A stretch of 64,000 bases of DNA from Chryseobacterium daecheongense (lineage in GTDB: Bacteria; Bacteroidota; Bacteroidia; Flavobacteriales; Weeksellaceae), in NCBI RefSeq assembly GCF_003729955.1, contig NZ_RJTX01000002.1:806001-870000 (forward strand), in the 5' to 3' direction. This document shows, piece by piece, positions 25,121 to 33,622 of the stretch; the stretch's first letter is position 1; every line of letters begins with the position of its first letter. The position numbers and the translations under genes are program-made. The notes under the pieces are model-generated. The model was not told the DNA's origin. It saw only the letters and a list, made by a program, of their open reading frames with translations, and did no database searches.

Positions 25121-25858
25121 TTACCAGGGGCTTATTCCTGTTTCATCTTCAATATCATTGCTGAAATACTGACCTGTAGGTCCGTTTTCATCAGTCAGAG
25201 TATGTTTGATAATAAAAGATGCCGCACTTTCTACAGAACCGGGCCCGCTGTGCGCATTGAAATCTGTGGCGGTATAACCGGGATCAATGACATTCACTTT
25301 GAACGGAAGGTCTCTTAATTCATAGGCCAGAACAATTGTATAGGCATTCAAAGCTGATTTTGATGGTCCGTAAGCTGCAGATTTTACATGATAATATTTC
25401 CAGTCCGGATCGCTGTGTAAGGTTAAAGAGCCCAGTCCTGAAGTAATATTACTGATTCTCGGGCTGTCTGATTTTTTCAAAAGAGGTAAAAAAGCCTGTG
25501 TAACATTGATGACTCCGAAGAAATTGGTTTCAAAAACTTCTTTAATATTATTAACGGAAGTTTCGGTGGCTGTTTGCGGATTTACTCCTAAAATCCCGGC
25601 ATTGTTGATGAGAATATCCAGTTTTCCCTGTTCTTTTTCCACAATATTTCTAGCTTGTTCAATAGATTCCGGTTTAGTGGCATCGATCTCAATGGCTTTG
25701 ATATTTTGAAATCCTTTTTCATGGAGTTCTTTGACAACGGCTTCACCCTTTTCAAGATCACGGCTTCCCAAATAAACAAATAATCCTTTTGCTGAAAGTT
25801 GTTTTGCGGTTTCCAGGCCAATGCTTCTGTTGGCTCCTGTGATGAGTACTGTTTGCAT
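25121..25858 (-). CDS. SDR family oxidoreductase, likely Crp-family regulated
   Basis: 245 residues from the ATG at 25858 (MQTVLITGANRSIGLETAKQ). An 18-residue upstream extension to 25912 is poor as an SDR start. Classical motifs: TGANRSIG, NNAGILG, SNITSGLGSL with the catalytic Ser, and YGPSK. It resembles NADPH-dependent carbonyl-reductase-like SDRs; substrate unknown. About 54 bases upstream is TTTGTCATTTGACAAA, nearly the same as the operator before the Crp/Fnr gene next door, so the regulator probably controls it. Confidence 0.85.
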   Translation of the reverse strand: MQTVLITGANRSIGLETAKQLSAKGLFVYLGSRDLEKGEAVVKELHEKGFQNIKAIEIDATKPESIEQARNIVEKEQGKLDILINNAGILGVNPQTATETSVNNIKEVFETNFFGVINVTQAFLPLLKKSDSPRISNITSGLGSLTLHSDPDWKYYHVKSAAYGPSKSALNAYTIVLAYELRDLPFKVNVIDPGYTATDFNAHSGPGSVESAASFIIKHTLTDENGPTGQYFSNDIEDETGISPW

Positions 25859-25911
25859 TTCTTTTGTTTTTAATTGTTGGTGTAAAATTCCGTCAATTAA
25901 ACAGGATAACA

Positions 25912-25927
25912 TTTGTCATTTGACAAA
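25912..25927. promoter_or_regulatory. inverted-repeat operator TTTGTCATTTGACAAA
   Basis: 16-base perfect palindrome-type site, TTTGTCA-TT-TGACAAA, inside a conserved 23-base context with 26536-26558. It sits between the Crp/Fnr stop codon and the SDR start. Confidence 0.65.
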
Positions 25928-25935
25928 AAGTGTTT

Positions 25936-26505
25936 TCAGCGTATATTTTTTCTTATCCGGCTTAGGGAAGATTGCGTAACGCCCAGATAAGAAGCAATAT
26001 AGGAAAGAGGAATGCGGTTGACGGCATTAGGATAGATTTCCAGGAATTTCAGATAACGGGTGGTAGCATCTTCGGAAACGAGCGGGCTTCTTCTTTCTAC
26101 TTTTTGAATCAATGCCCGTGAAGTAATTTTGTGCACAATGGCATCCCAGCCTACAATGGTCTGCAAAAGCTCAAGCCAGTCTTTTCTTTGGAAGACAATG
26201 AGCTTACAGTCTGTTACAGCTTCCACATAAGAACTGGAGCAGATTTCATTGTCAAAACTTTCCAGATCCACCACCAGATTATTTTCATCGATGAAGTATT
26301 TGGTAACTTCTTCTCCTTTGTTATTGTAATAGCAGACCCTCAGGATACCATCTGCCAGGAATCCCACCTGTCTGGCAATTTTTCCCGCTTCTGAAAAATA
26401 CTCATCTTTAGACAGCTGAAGCTCTGTCGCCTTACTTGCAATAAGATCCATCTGCTGCTGATTCAGACTTCCGAATCTTAAAATAAAATCAAATAACTCT
26501 TTCAT
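25936..26505 (-). CDS. Crp/Fnr family transcriptional regulator
   Basis: 189 residues from the ATG at 26505 (MKELFDFILRFGSL). A longer frame to 26583 would translate the operator at 26538-26553, so the inner start is preferred. The cyclic-nucleotide-binding-like beta roll covers about 20-120 (GKIARQVGFLADGILRVCYYNNKGEEVTKYF). A short C-terminal HTH is IPLSYIASYLGVTQSSLSRIR. It has no Cys cluster of the Fnr type. The matching operators before its own gene and the adjacent SDR gene suggest autoregulation and control of that enzyme. Confidence 0.85.
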   Translation of the reverse strand: MKELFDFILRFGSLNQQQMDLIASKATELQLSKDEYFSEAGKIARQVGFLADGILRVCYYNNKGEEVTKYFIDENNLVVDLESFDNEICSSSYVEAVTDCKLIVFQRKDWLELLQTIVGWDAIVHKITSRALIQKVERRSPLVSEDATTRYLKFLEIYPNAVNRIPLSYIASYLGVTQSSLSRIRKNIR

Positions 26506-26537
26506 ACTGCAAGATAAATAAAGGTAAGGTAAAGACA

Positions 26538-26553
26538 TTTGCCATTTGGCAAA
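26538..26553. promoter_or_regulatory. inverted-repeat operator TTTGCCATTTGGCAAA
   Basis: Perfect 16-base inverted repeat 33 bases upstream of the Crp/Fnr ATG. It differs from the site at 25912-25927 only by compensating changes in both arms (T to C and A to G), which keep the symmetry. Confidence 0.7.
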
Positions 26554-26583
26554 AAATGATACTAAAGAAAGGGTGTAAAACAA

Positions 26584-27009
26584 TTATTGTCTCTGTTCAG
26601 CACGGTATCGTATGGCTTCTTCAAGCACTTCGATATGGATGTCTTTCAGCGCTTTGAATTTGATGCAGTATCCGGTCACACTCGCTTTTCCTATTCTTTC
26701 TCCGTAATTTTGAACTAAGAATTTCTTGTCCTCAATACCCATGATATATACGGAAATTCCGGTTGTATTAGCACTCATTCCAATCTTGTAGAATTCTCTG
26801 GTTTTTCCACCTGTATATTGCATCATATAAGATCCGTAGCCGATATTCGGATTGGAAACGGTTTCATTATTGTCATTTTTACCATCCAGAAACCATAATT
26901 GACAATTCGGCATAATTTGCAGAATGAGCTTGTGCAGTTCTTGCATATCGCTACGTTTAGTTTCGGGCTGGCTGGAAATATAGTTTTCGATTTGTTCCTG
27001 GGTGTTCAT
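26584..27009 (-). CDS. DUF1801 domain protein
   Basis: 141 residues. The start MNTQEQIENYISSQPETKRSDMQELHKLIL and the later YKIGMSANTTGISVYIMG, IGKASVTGYCIKFKALKDI match the YdhG/DUF1801 (iron-binding frataxin-like fold) pattern. Biochemical role unknown. It precedes the Crp/Fnr gene on the same strand, with 78 bases between. Confidence 0.8.
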   Translation of the reverse strand: MNTQEQIENYISSQPETKRSDMQELHKLILQIMPNCQLWFLDGKNDNNETVSNPNIGYGSYMMQYTGGKTREFYKIGMSANTTGISVYIMGIEDKKFLVQNYGERIGKASVTGYCIKFKALKDIHIEVLEEAIRYRAEQRQ

Positions 27010-27154
27010 GCTAACAAAAGTGAGATAATTTTTTTATTACACAAAGAAATTTTCTCCGAAATAGGTATTTGAAATATTACATTCTCTATTCTTACAATCA
27101 ATTAAAAATATTAAGGATAATAATTAAATTTTAGTATATTTAAAGAAAAATGGA

Positions 27155-27988
27155 ATGATAGCAGATCATTTTTCTAAAAAGGATATCTGGACATTCATGC
27201 GGGTAATCCTTTTTTATTTTACCTGCACGCTGTTGTTTATTGCCATTACAGGTTTTACGAACATTTTTTCTAAACCTTTCGGAGAATTATTGTCCGTGAT
27301 ACTAGCTTCTGTATTAACATTAGCTTTTGCTATTCTATTTGCAAAATGGGAACATTTGAGTTTAAGGCAGATAGGTATTATTCCGGGAAGATTTACCATA
27401 AAAAGATTTTTTTCAGGCTGCCTAATCAGTTTTCTTGCTGTATCATTACAGGTGCTTATTGTATATTGCTTTAATCATTTGACTTTAAAATTAGTTCACA
27501 CATTAGACATAGGAGTTATTTTTTTTCACGTAATGCTCTATTTCTTTGTGGCTTGCCGTGAAGAATTGGTCTTCCGGTCTTACGCTTTAAGAGCTCTTAA
27601 TTATAAATTCAGATCCGTATTCGCATTATTCGTAATTACCGTCATATTTATTGTTGAGCATCTTGTTGCGGGAATGGAGTGGAAAATGGCAGTCATAGGA
27701 TCCGGATTAGGAGGTCTGTTATTTGGGATAGCAGCTTTAAAGACAAAAGGATTGGCATTACCAATGGGGCTCCATTTTGCATGGAATTTCGGGCAGTGGA
27801 TTACAGGATTCAAAAATCAGGCGGGAATATGGGAGGCAACCGTAGATAAAGGATATGAGGCAGAAACCCAAAATATAGGTTTGGGAGCATATGTATTTGC
27901 CATTCTGATTGCCTTGGCTTTAATTCTCAGATTTTATAAGAATCAGGAAGAAAATAATACTTCTATAAGCCAGGATAATAAAGTGTAG
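27155..27988 (+). CDS. CPBP family intramembrane glutamic endopeptidase (Abi/CAAX protease-like)
   Basis: 277-residue protein with about eight hydrophobic segments. The CPBP motifs are visible: motif 1 ACREELVFRSYAL with the catalytic Glu-Glu and Arg, motif 2 FIVEHLV with His, and motif 3 GLHFAWNFGQW with His and Asn. Members act in prenyl-protein processing, bacteriocin self-immunity or regulated proteolysis; the role here is unknown. It stands alone. Confidence 0.87.
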   Translation: MIADHFSKKDIWTFMRVILFYFTCTLLFIAITGFTNIFSKPFGELLSVILASVLTLAFAILFAKWEHLSLRQIGIIPGRFTIKRFFSGCLISFLAVSLQVLIVYCFNHLTLKLVHTLDIGVIFFHVMLYFFVACREELVFRSYALRALNYKFRSVFALFVITVIFIVEHLVAGMEWKMAVIGSGLGGLLFGIAALKTKGLALPMGLHFAWNFGQWITGFKNQAGIWEATVDKGYEAETQNIGLGAYVFAILIALALILRFYKNQEENNTSISQDNKV

Positions 27989-28029
27989 TCTAACAATTAG
28001 TTTGATTTGAATGAAAATTTTCTAAAAAA

Positions 28030-28458
28030 TCAAACATCCTTTATAAAATCCTCATATTCATAATAAAACCTCTCAAAACCATCCATTTTCTCTACAAAAA
28101 ACTCAAAAGTTTCCTGCCATTTATTCTTATTGAAAATGGAAACGCCATGTTTCTCCACCCAGATTTTGCTGATCACTTTGCCGTTTTCCAACGTGTGGTA
28201 TTCCTCTTTTTGGAAATCTCCGATAAAGTCTTTGAGGATGTCTTCCAAAGACCAGATCTTTTCATAATAGGCATTCCGGAAGATCTCATCTTTCATCTCT
28301 ATATCCAGGGAAACTTCCGCCTTTTTATTGTCTGCATAAAACTTAAAAGAAAAATCTTTGATCTTAGTATCATACAAAATCCATTTTCTCGGAAAAGATT
28401 TTCCGAAAGCGGTCCAAAATTCCTTTTTTAACTGCTGTGCTTCCTGTTTACTGAACAT
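28030..28458 (-). CDS. DUF4268 domain protein
   Basis: 142 residues from the ATG at 28458 (MFSKQEAQQLKKEFWTAFGK). The 23-residue extension to 28527 is unlikely. The body, WILYDTKIKDFSFKFYADNKKAEVSLDIE, and the aromatic end FERFYYEYEDFIKDV match the small DUF4268 proteins frequent in Bacteroidota. Some longer DUF4268 proteins are linked to restriction-like systems, but this is the short housekeeping-type form. Function unknown. Confidence 0.75.
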   Translation of the reverse strand: MFSKQEAQQLKKEFWTAFGKSFPRKWILYDTKIKDFSFKFYADNKKAEVSLDIEMKDEIFRNAYYEKIWSLEDILKDFIGDFQKEEYHTLENGKVISKIWVEKHGVSIFNKNKWQETFEFFVEKMDGFERFYYEYEDFIKDV

Positions 28459-28665
28459 AAAAACAAAAATAAGTATTTTGGATGGAAGATGGAAAGAATG
28501 TGAAATCGCGAAATTGTTGAGTTGCAAAACCGCAAAACTGCAAAATCGCTAAATATGAACCCGTGACCATGAATCACCACTGGAATTGTGAGCTGTGGAA
28601 AGAAAAACTGTAAGTTGCTAGCCGTACTATGCAAATCCACGATTCTGCACTTAGCAATTTTACTC

Positions 28666-28698
28666 TTTTGCAACATATCAAACAATTTATTACTTTTG
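28666..28698 (+). promoter_or_regulatory. promoter of the Rrf2 gene
   Basis: TTTTG (28666-28670), 20-base spacer, TACTTTTG (28691-28698): a textbook Bacteroidota -33/-7 pair. It places transcription start at or next to the ATG at 28704. Confidence 0.65.
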
Positions 28699-28703
28699 CT
28701 GTA

Positions 28704-29111
28704 ATGCTGTCTAAAAAATCTCAATATGCTTTTAAGGCGCTTTCATACCTGGTAGAAAAAAGGAATGAAGGCCCGGTTCTTATATCCGAAATTGCGGAAT
28801 ACAAGAAAATTCCATTAAAGTTTTTAGAAAATATTCTGCTTGAGCTTAAAAAAGCAGATATTCTTGATAGTAAAAAAGGAAAAGGAGGCGGATATTTTTT
28901 TAAAGAAAATCCTGAAAATGTGAAGCTTGCTAAAATTATCCGGTTAGTAAACGGACCTATTGCGCTTCTCCCTTGTGTAAGCTTGAATTTCTATGAAAAA
29001 TGTGAAGACTGCAATGAAGATCACTGCGGACTTCATGATGTTCTGATAGAAGTTCGTGACGCTTCTTTAAACATCCTGGAAAGAAAAACATTAATGGATT
29101 TGATCGACTGA
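28704..29111 (+). CDS. Rrf2 family transcriptional regulator
   Basis: 135 residues from the ATG at 28704 (MLSKKSQYAFKALSYLVEKR). A 25-residue extension to 28629 would run through the promoter. The winged HTH covers about 1-75 (SEIAEYKKIPLKFLENILLELKKADILDSKKGKGGGYF). A C-terminal Cys cluster, LPCVSLNFYEKCEDCNEDHC, gives four Cys where IscR-type members bind an Fe-S cluster. The TauE/SafE exporter follows after 100 bases, as in sulfur-assimilation loci of flavobacteria. It may sense Fe-S or cysteine status; that is inference. Confidence 0.87.
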   Translation: MLSKKSQYAFKALSYLVEKRNEGPVLISEIAEYKKIPLKFLENILLELKKADILDSKKGKGGGYFFKENPENVKLAKIIRLVNGPIALLPCVSLNFYEKCEDCNEDHCGLHDVLIEVRDASLNILERKTLMDLID

Positions 29112-29211
29112 TAAAAATCCTTTTTTTTGAATAAATAGTCCACTGATTTGGTAGGATAAATATTTTATTTCATATTTGTATTGCTTCAAATCAATAAATG
29201 ATGAATAGAGT

Positions 29212-30099
29212 ATGGTAATCTCCAGAAAAATCCAGATAAGGCTGAATGTTCTTTTTGTAACCATAGCTATACTGTCGGTGGTGGTATTTTCTATGTTTGA
29301 ATTAGGTTATCTGGATGAACTTTCAACTATTCTGGCTAAAGACAATTACATTTTTTACTGGATGCTTTTAGTCGGAGTCTTTGCAGAAATAGTGGCCGGA
29401 TCTATGGGAATGGGCTACGGTGTTATTTGCACAACAACACTCTTATTCCTGAATATTCCGCCACACATTGTAAGTGCGAGCATCCATTCGGCGGAAAGCT
29501 TTACAACGGCAGCTGGAAGTGTCAGTCATATCAAGCTTAGAAATGTAAGCAAAAGCCTTGTTAAAAAATTGGCAATTCCTGCTGTTATTGGTGCCATTAT
29601 CGGGGCTTTATGCCTTACTTATTTCGGTGAATATTATGCAAAGGTTACCAAAACCATTATCGCTTTCTATACCTTATATCTCGGTTTTCAGATTTTCAGG
29701 AATGCTTTTAAGAAAAAACAGAACAGGGCATTGAAAAGAAAAACCAATTTAACCAGACTTGGGCTTCTCGGAGGTTTTATAGATTCTTTTGCAGGAGGAG
29801 GATGGGGACCGTTGGTAACAGGAACTTTAATTAAGAATTCATTTACGCCCAGATTTGCAGTGGGAAGCTCTACCGTAGCTAAATTTATTCTCACTATTAC
29901 TGCTGCTGTTACGTTCTTTTTTACCTTGGGAATACAACATTGGAATATTATTTTAGGCCTTCTGATCGGAGGAATTCTTACTGCTCCTTTTTCAGCAATG
30001 CTTACCGCTAAATTGCCGGTAAAAAATATGTTTCTGATCATTGGTGCTTTGGTGATGGTGATGAGCTGTATTACTATTTATAAGTCAGTTTTTAATTGA
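29212..30099 (+). CDS. sulfite/sulfonate exporter TauE/SafE family protein
   Basis: 295-residue inner-membrane protein with about eight hydrophobic helices in two related halves. Each half has the family's Gly-rich entrance: AGSMGMGYGVICTT in the first, GGFIDSFAGGGWGPLVTGTLI in the second. Members move sulfur-containing anions such as sulfite. The Rrf2 gene upstream supports a sulfur role. No other sulfur gene lies downstream in this window. Confidence 0.87.
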   Translation: MVISRKIQIRLNVLFVTIAILSVVVFSMFELGYLDELSTILAKDNYIFYWMLLVGVFAEIVAGSMGMGYGVICTTTLLFLNIPPHIVSASIHSAESFTTAAGSVSHIKLRNVSKSLVKKLAIPAVIGAIIGALCLTYFGEYYAKVTKTIIAFYTLYLGFQIFRNAFKKKQNRALKRKTNLTRLGLLGGFIDSFAGGGWGPLVTGTLIKNSFTPRFAVGSSTVAKFILTITAAVTFFFTLGIQHWNIILGLLIGGILTAPFSAMLTAKLPVKNMFLIIGALVMVMSCITIYKSVFN

Positions 30100-30186
30100 T
30101 TTTTTTGTTTATTGTGGAAAACTGGTGATAGGAAAAACAGATTTCAGTCCTGAAATCATTTATTTTTACATCACAAAAAACAGAAC

Positions 30187-30477
30187 ATGAACTTACACAT
30201 TGTCGCGCTTTTTAAATTTAATGAAAATTATCTGATGGAAGCGGTGGAACTATTCCAAAACCTGGTGAAAGAAACAAGAAAAGAAGAAGGATGCCTTCAG
30301 TATGATCTAATAGAAGATAAAGACCAAAAAGGGACATTTTTCCTGATTGAATTATGGGAAAGTGTAGAACATCACGGCAATCATCTTGGGCAGGATCATC
30401 TTCTGAATTTCCGCAGAGATGCTTCAAGAATGATGGAAAGCTCAACAGAAGTCTATAAAGGATTCAAAATATATTAA
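30187..30477 (+). CDS. antibiotic biosynthesis monooxygenase (ABM) domain protein
   Basis: 96-residue ferredoxin-like fold protein, the normal single-domain size. The pattern MNLHIVALFKFNENYLMEAVELFQNLVKETRKEEGCLQYDLI, FFLIELWESVEHHGNH matches YgiN-like putative quinol monooxygenases. Such proteins act as small dimers in the cytoplasm. Substrate unknown. It ends 22 bases before a strong terminator. Confidence 0.85.
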   Translation: MNLHIVALFKFNENYLMEAVELFQNLVKETRKEEGCLQYDLIEDKDQKGTFFLIELWESVEHHGNHLGQDHLLNFRRDASRMMESSTEVYKGFKIY

Positions 30478-30498
30478 AGATCAACTTTAATTCATTGT

Positions 30499-30534
30499 AA
30501 AAGGCAGTTTCAACATATTGAAACTGCCTTTTTA
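30499..30534. terminator. terminator after the ABM gene (possibly bidirectional)
   Basis: Perfect 15-bp stem AAAAGGCAGTTTCAA (30499-30513) / TTGAAACTGCCTTTT (30518-30532), loop CATA. Confidence 0.9.
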
Positions 30535-30577
30535 TTAGAAAAAATAGAAAGTATTGTTGGTTGGCAAGAATTGCAAT

Positions 30578-31375
30578 TTATTTTTTGATGAATTTTGTTT
30601 TAAGCACTGAACCATCCATCGCTTCAATTAGAATATAGTACACACCAGTCTGAAGCTGGCTGATATCGAATCTCTGGCTATTAAGCTTACCTTCCGCAGC
30701 CTTTTGACCATTGGCGGAATAAATACTGATATTCTTTACCTCTTTTCTTGTCACAAATTGTAACGCTGTATTCTCAGCATTCAGGGCAAACCGGATATCA
30801 CGGTCTGAAGATTTTACCTGATCGGAAACTCCCAGAGTAGAAGTTGGAGCATATACAACATCATCCAGCTGGATGGCAGTATGCTGTGCACTTCCTATGA
30901 TTTTGAAAGCGATGTATTGCTTGGTAGAAGCAGGTATAGTAAATGAATACGTAGTATCTGTGGAGGTTAAAGTAATGACACTTCCTATGGGAGTAAATGA
31001 TGGCATTTCTGCGGAACTTATACCATCTACCAATCCTACTTCTATTGTACCGGTTGCTCCACCGGCAGAGCCCCCTGTAATTGCGGCCTTAAAGGATAAG
31101 GTTTTACTGCCATCCGGTGCCACAATCTGTGGAGAAATGAGATATCCGGCGGTATTGCTGGTAAAGAAGCTGTAATACTGAATGTGTTTATCTGTAGTTC
31201 CATCTGCGTATACCCAGGGTCCGGATCCACTTTGGACTCTGGACCAGTTATTTTGCGGCCAGGCAGCACTTGTTCCAATCGTAAAGTTATCAAAATTCTC
31301 ATTGATTGTTGCCAGCTGTGCCTGAGCTGAAATGGTTGAAAGCACTAAAGTTCCTAGAAGTAATTTCAATTTCAT
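30578..31375 (-). CDS. secreted protein with choice-of-anchor-type domain and T9SS sorting domain
   Basis: 265 residues. The signal peptide ends near residue 19 (TISAQAQ). Residues about 20-175 form a beta-rich cleaved-adhesin/choice-of-anchor J-like domain (INENFDNFTIGTSAAWPQNNW, GYLISPQIVAPDGSKTLSFKA). The C-terminal 75 residues, NISIYSANGQKAAEG through TGVYYILIEAMDGSVLKTKFIKK, are a type A T9SS sorting domain, so it should be exported to the cell surface. It diverges from the haem operon across 95 bases holding Fur-box-like palindromes, so it may share iron control. Confidence 0.82.
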   Translation of the reverse strand: MKLKLLLGTLVLSTISAQAQLATINENFDNFTIGTSAAWPQNNWSRVQSGSGPWVYADGTTDKHIQYYSFFTSNTAGYLISPQIVAPDGSKTLSFKAAITGGSAGGATGTIEVGLVDGISSAEMPSFTPIGSVITLTSTDTTYSFTIPASTKQYIAFKIIGSAQHTAIQLDDVVYAPTSTLGVSDQVKSSDRDIRFALNAENTALQFVTRKEVKNISIYSANGQKAAEGKLNSQRFDISQLQTGVYYILIEAMDGSVLKTKFIKK

Positions 31376-31389
31376 AGCTTATTTTTATT

Positions 31390-31402
31390 TAGAATTATTC
31401 TA
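31390..31402. promoter_or_regulatory. Fur-box-like palindrome
   Basis: TAGAATTATTCTA, two perfect 6-base arms around one base, in the intergenic space between the divergent T9SS gene and the haem receptor. It resembles iron-regulator sites of other bacteria, but the Fur site of this genus is not known to me. Confidence 0.4.
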
Positions 31403-31420
31403 CAAAACTAACAAATTATT

Positions 31421-31435
31421 TTTAATTGTTCTAAA
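31421..31435. promoter_or_regulatory. second, weaker Fur-box-like palindrome
   Basis: TTTAATTGTTCTAAA, imperfect inverted repeat (TTTA...TAAA with mismatches), just upstream of the haem receptor -7 box. Confidence 0.3.
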
Positions 31436-31443
31436 TAAATATA

Positions 31444-31451
31444 TATATTTG
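31444..31451 (+). promoter_or_regulatory. -7 box of the haem operon (TATATTTG)
   Basis: Exact TAnnTTTG, 19 bases before the receptor ATG at 31471. Confidence 0.5.
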
Positions 31452-31470
31452 TCAAAAATTTTTTGCCATT

Positions 31471-33612
31471 ATGAAGAAGAAAGTGCTTTCTATTCTATCA
31501 TTATCCGCAGTTCTATGGATACATGCACAGGAAAAAGATACTCTTGATCAGAAAAAAATAGAGGAAGTTGTCATTACTGGGCAATATATGCAGCAATCCA
31601 TTAATAAATCCATCTATAAAGTTGAGGTCATTGATGCACAGCAGATCAAAAATATGGCAGTAACCACGGCGGCAGAGGTGCTTAATCAGAATCTTAATAT
31701 TCTCATTGAACCAAGCAGAGGTTCCGGGGATTCAAGTGCCAATATAATGGGTCTTACAGGGGAATATACTAAAATCCTTATCGATAATATCCCGGTAGTA
31801 AGTGATCAGGGAATGGGAAATCTGGTTGACCTTACCAAGTTGAACGTCAACAATATCGAGCGTATTGAAATCGTGAAAGGCTCAATGGGAGTGGAATATG
31901 GAAATAATGCGGTAGCAGGAGTGATCAATATCATTACCAAGAAAAATTACAGCAAAAAATTTACAGGAATAGCTTCTCTGCAGGAAGAAACGGTAGGCAA
32001 AGATTATGACTGGTTCAAAAAAGGGAACGGACGCCATATCCAATTTTTAAATTTGGGATATAAGATCAATGATAACTGGACGATTGCAGCAGATATCAAT
32101 CATAATGACTTCCAGGGTTTCAAAGGAAGATACAACGGTTATAAATATTTCAGTGAAAATAATGATGGATTGAGAGGCTATGACTGGCAACCGAAAGATC
32201 AGTTAACGACCAACGCATCTATTCGATACAATAAAAATAACACCACTTTTTACTATAAAGTCAATTTTCTTACGGAGAAAATCAATGTTTATAACCCCGT
32301 GATTGAAGAATTATATGTAGGAGGCGGAAACAGAACCTATATAGCCAATGACGCTGATTATAAAACAAAAAGATGGATCCACCAGTTCAACATTCAGACA
32401 AAGATCGGCTCAAGAATCAATTATAACGGAGACTTTTCTTACCAGACACAGGAAAGAAAAAAGCAGGAATACCAGTATGACGTTCCGAACAGGCAGGAAC
32501 TCTCCAGAGGAGAAGATTTTACCTATTATAAATCGGAAGTGATGTATTCCAGGGGGATGTTCAGCAATTTCTTAGATAGTGATCGGGTGAATTTCCAGAT
32601 CGGATATGAATTGGACAGAACGAAAGGTTTTGCGAGCGGGGAAATCGGGGATTTCGGAAGTACGGGAAATGATGACGTGAACAGGACTATTTTCAATTAT
32701 GCCAATTTCTTATCAGCAGAATGGAACGTGAACAGCTGGTTGTCATTACGTCCCGGAGTAAGACTAGCGTTAAGCAACAAATTCGATTCCCAATACAATT
32801 ACTCAGCAACGGCAAGATTTAAGACTACCCAAAATTCAGACATCCGTCTGGTATTTGGTTCTGCTAACCGTTTCCCGACTTATGATGAATTGTACACTTA
32901 TATGGTGGATAATAATCATGATATCAGAGGAAATGAAAATTTAAAGCCTGAAACGGGATATTCGGCAGGAATTTTCTGGGATTATACTACGGCAACAGCT
33001 GATAACTGGAAATTCAATTTCAGTGCTTCAGGAATGTACCTTGATGTAAAGGACAGAATTGAAAGTGTTATTATCAGCAATAGTCCGTTAAAATATACCT
33101 ATCTCAATGTTGATAATTATAAATCTTTGCTTTTCGGAGGCTCTATAACGGCTAAAAAAGGAGACTTATCCCTTAATGCAGGAGTTTCTGTTTTAGGGAT
33201 TTCTCAGGGTTTGAATACAGGAAACATTACTTCACCCGACGACTATAATTTTTATGCAGAAGCCAATTTAGCGGCGAACTATACTTTACCTTATACCCAA
33301 ACGCTTTTTGCCCTTTATTACAAATATACGGGAACCAAAAAAATGTTCACGCATCAGGTCAATGCACAGGATCCTTTAGATCCGGGACAATATATATTGG
33401 GTACAATTGATGATTTCAGTATGCTGAATTTTACGGTAAGCCAACCCTTTTTCAACAATCATCTTGAACTGAGTGCAGGAATCAAAAATATTTTTGATGT
33501 AAGTACCATCAGAAATACAGTACAGGGTGGAGACGGCCACAATGCAGCAGCCAATCAACAGAACTTATTCTATGGCAGAAGTTACTTCGCCAGATTAAAT
33601 TATAACTTTTAA
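31471..33612 (+). CDS. hmuR: TonB-dependent haem receptor (HmuR-like)
   Basis: 713-residue outer-membrane beta-barrel protein. The signal peptide ends near residue 19 (WIHAQEKD). The plug domain lies at about 30-150 with the TonB-box-like IEEVVITGQ and the typical IERIEIVKGSMGVEYGNNAVAGVINIITKK. The barrel fills the rest and ends in aromatic Phe (FARLNYNF). Haem specificity comes from context: HmuY lipoprotein and the HmuTUV importer follow in the same direction with gaps of 10-22 bases. The name hmuR is by analogy with Porphyromonas. Confidence 0.88.
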   Translation: MKKKVLSILSLSAVLWIHAQEKDTLDQKKIEEVVITGQYMQQSINKSIYKVEVIDAQQIKNMAVTTAAEVLNQNLNILIEPSRGSGDSSANIMGLTGEYTKILIDNIPVVSDQGMGNLVDLTKLNVNNIERIEIVKGSMGVEYGNNAVAGVINIITKKNYSKKFTGIASLQEETVGKDYDWFKKGNGRHIQFLNLGYKINDNWTIAADINHNDFQGFKGRYNGYKYFSENNDGLRGYDWQPKDQLTTNASIRYNKNNTTFYYKVNFLTEKINVYNPVIEELYVGGGNRTYIANDADYKTKRWIHQFNIQTKIGSRINYNGDFSYQTQERKKQEYQYDVPNRQELSRGEDFTYYKSEVMYSRGMFSNFLDSDRVNFQIGYELDRTKGFASGEIGDFGSTGNDDVNRTIFNYANFLSAEWNVNSWLSLRPGVRLALSNKFDSQYNYSATARFKTTQNSDIRLVFGSANRFPTYDELYTYMVDNNHDIRGNENLKPETGYSAGIFWDYTTATADNWKFNFSASGMYLDVKDRIESVIISNSPLKYTYLNVDNYKSLLFGGSITAKKGDLSLNAGVSVLGISQGLNTGNITSPDDYNFYAEANLAANYTLPYTQTLFALYYKYTGTKKMFTHQVNAQDPLDPGQYILGTIDDFSMLNFTVSQPFFNNHLELSAGIKNIFDVSTIRNTVQGGDGHNAAANQQNLFYGRSYFARLNYNF

Positions 33613-33622
33613 AACTTTAAAC

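Noticed and set aside
26506..26583. 26-residue extension of the Crp/Fnr protein
   Set aside because: It would translate through the palindromic operator at 26538-26553, and the family's N-terminus begins at the inner ATG.
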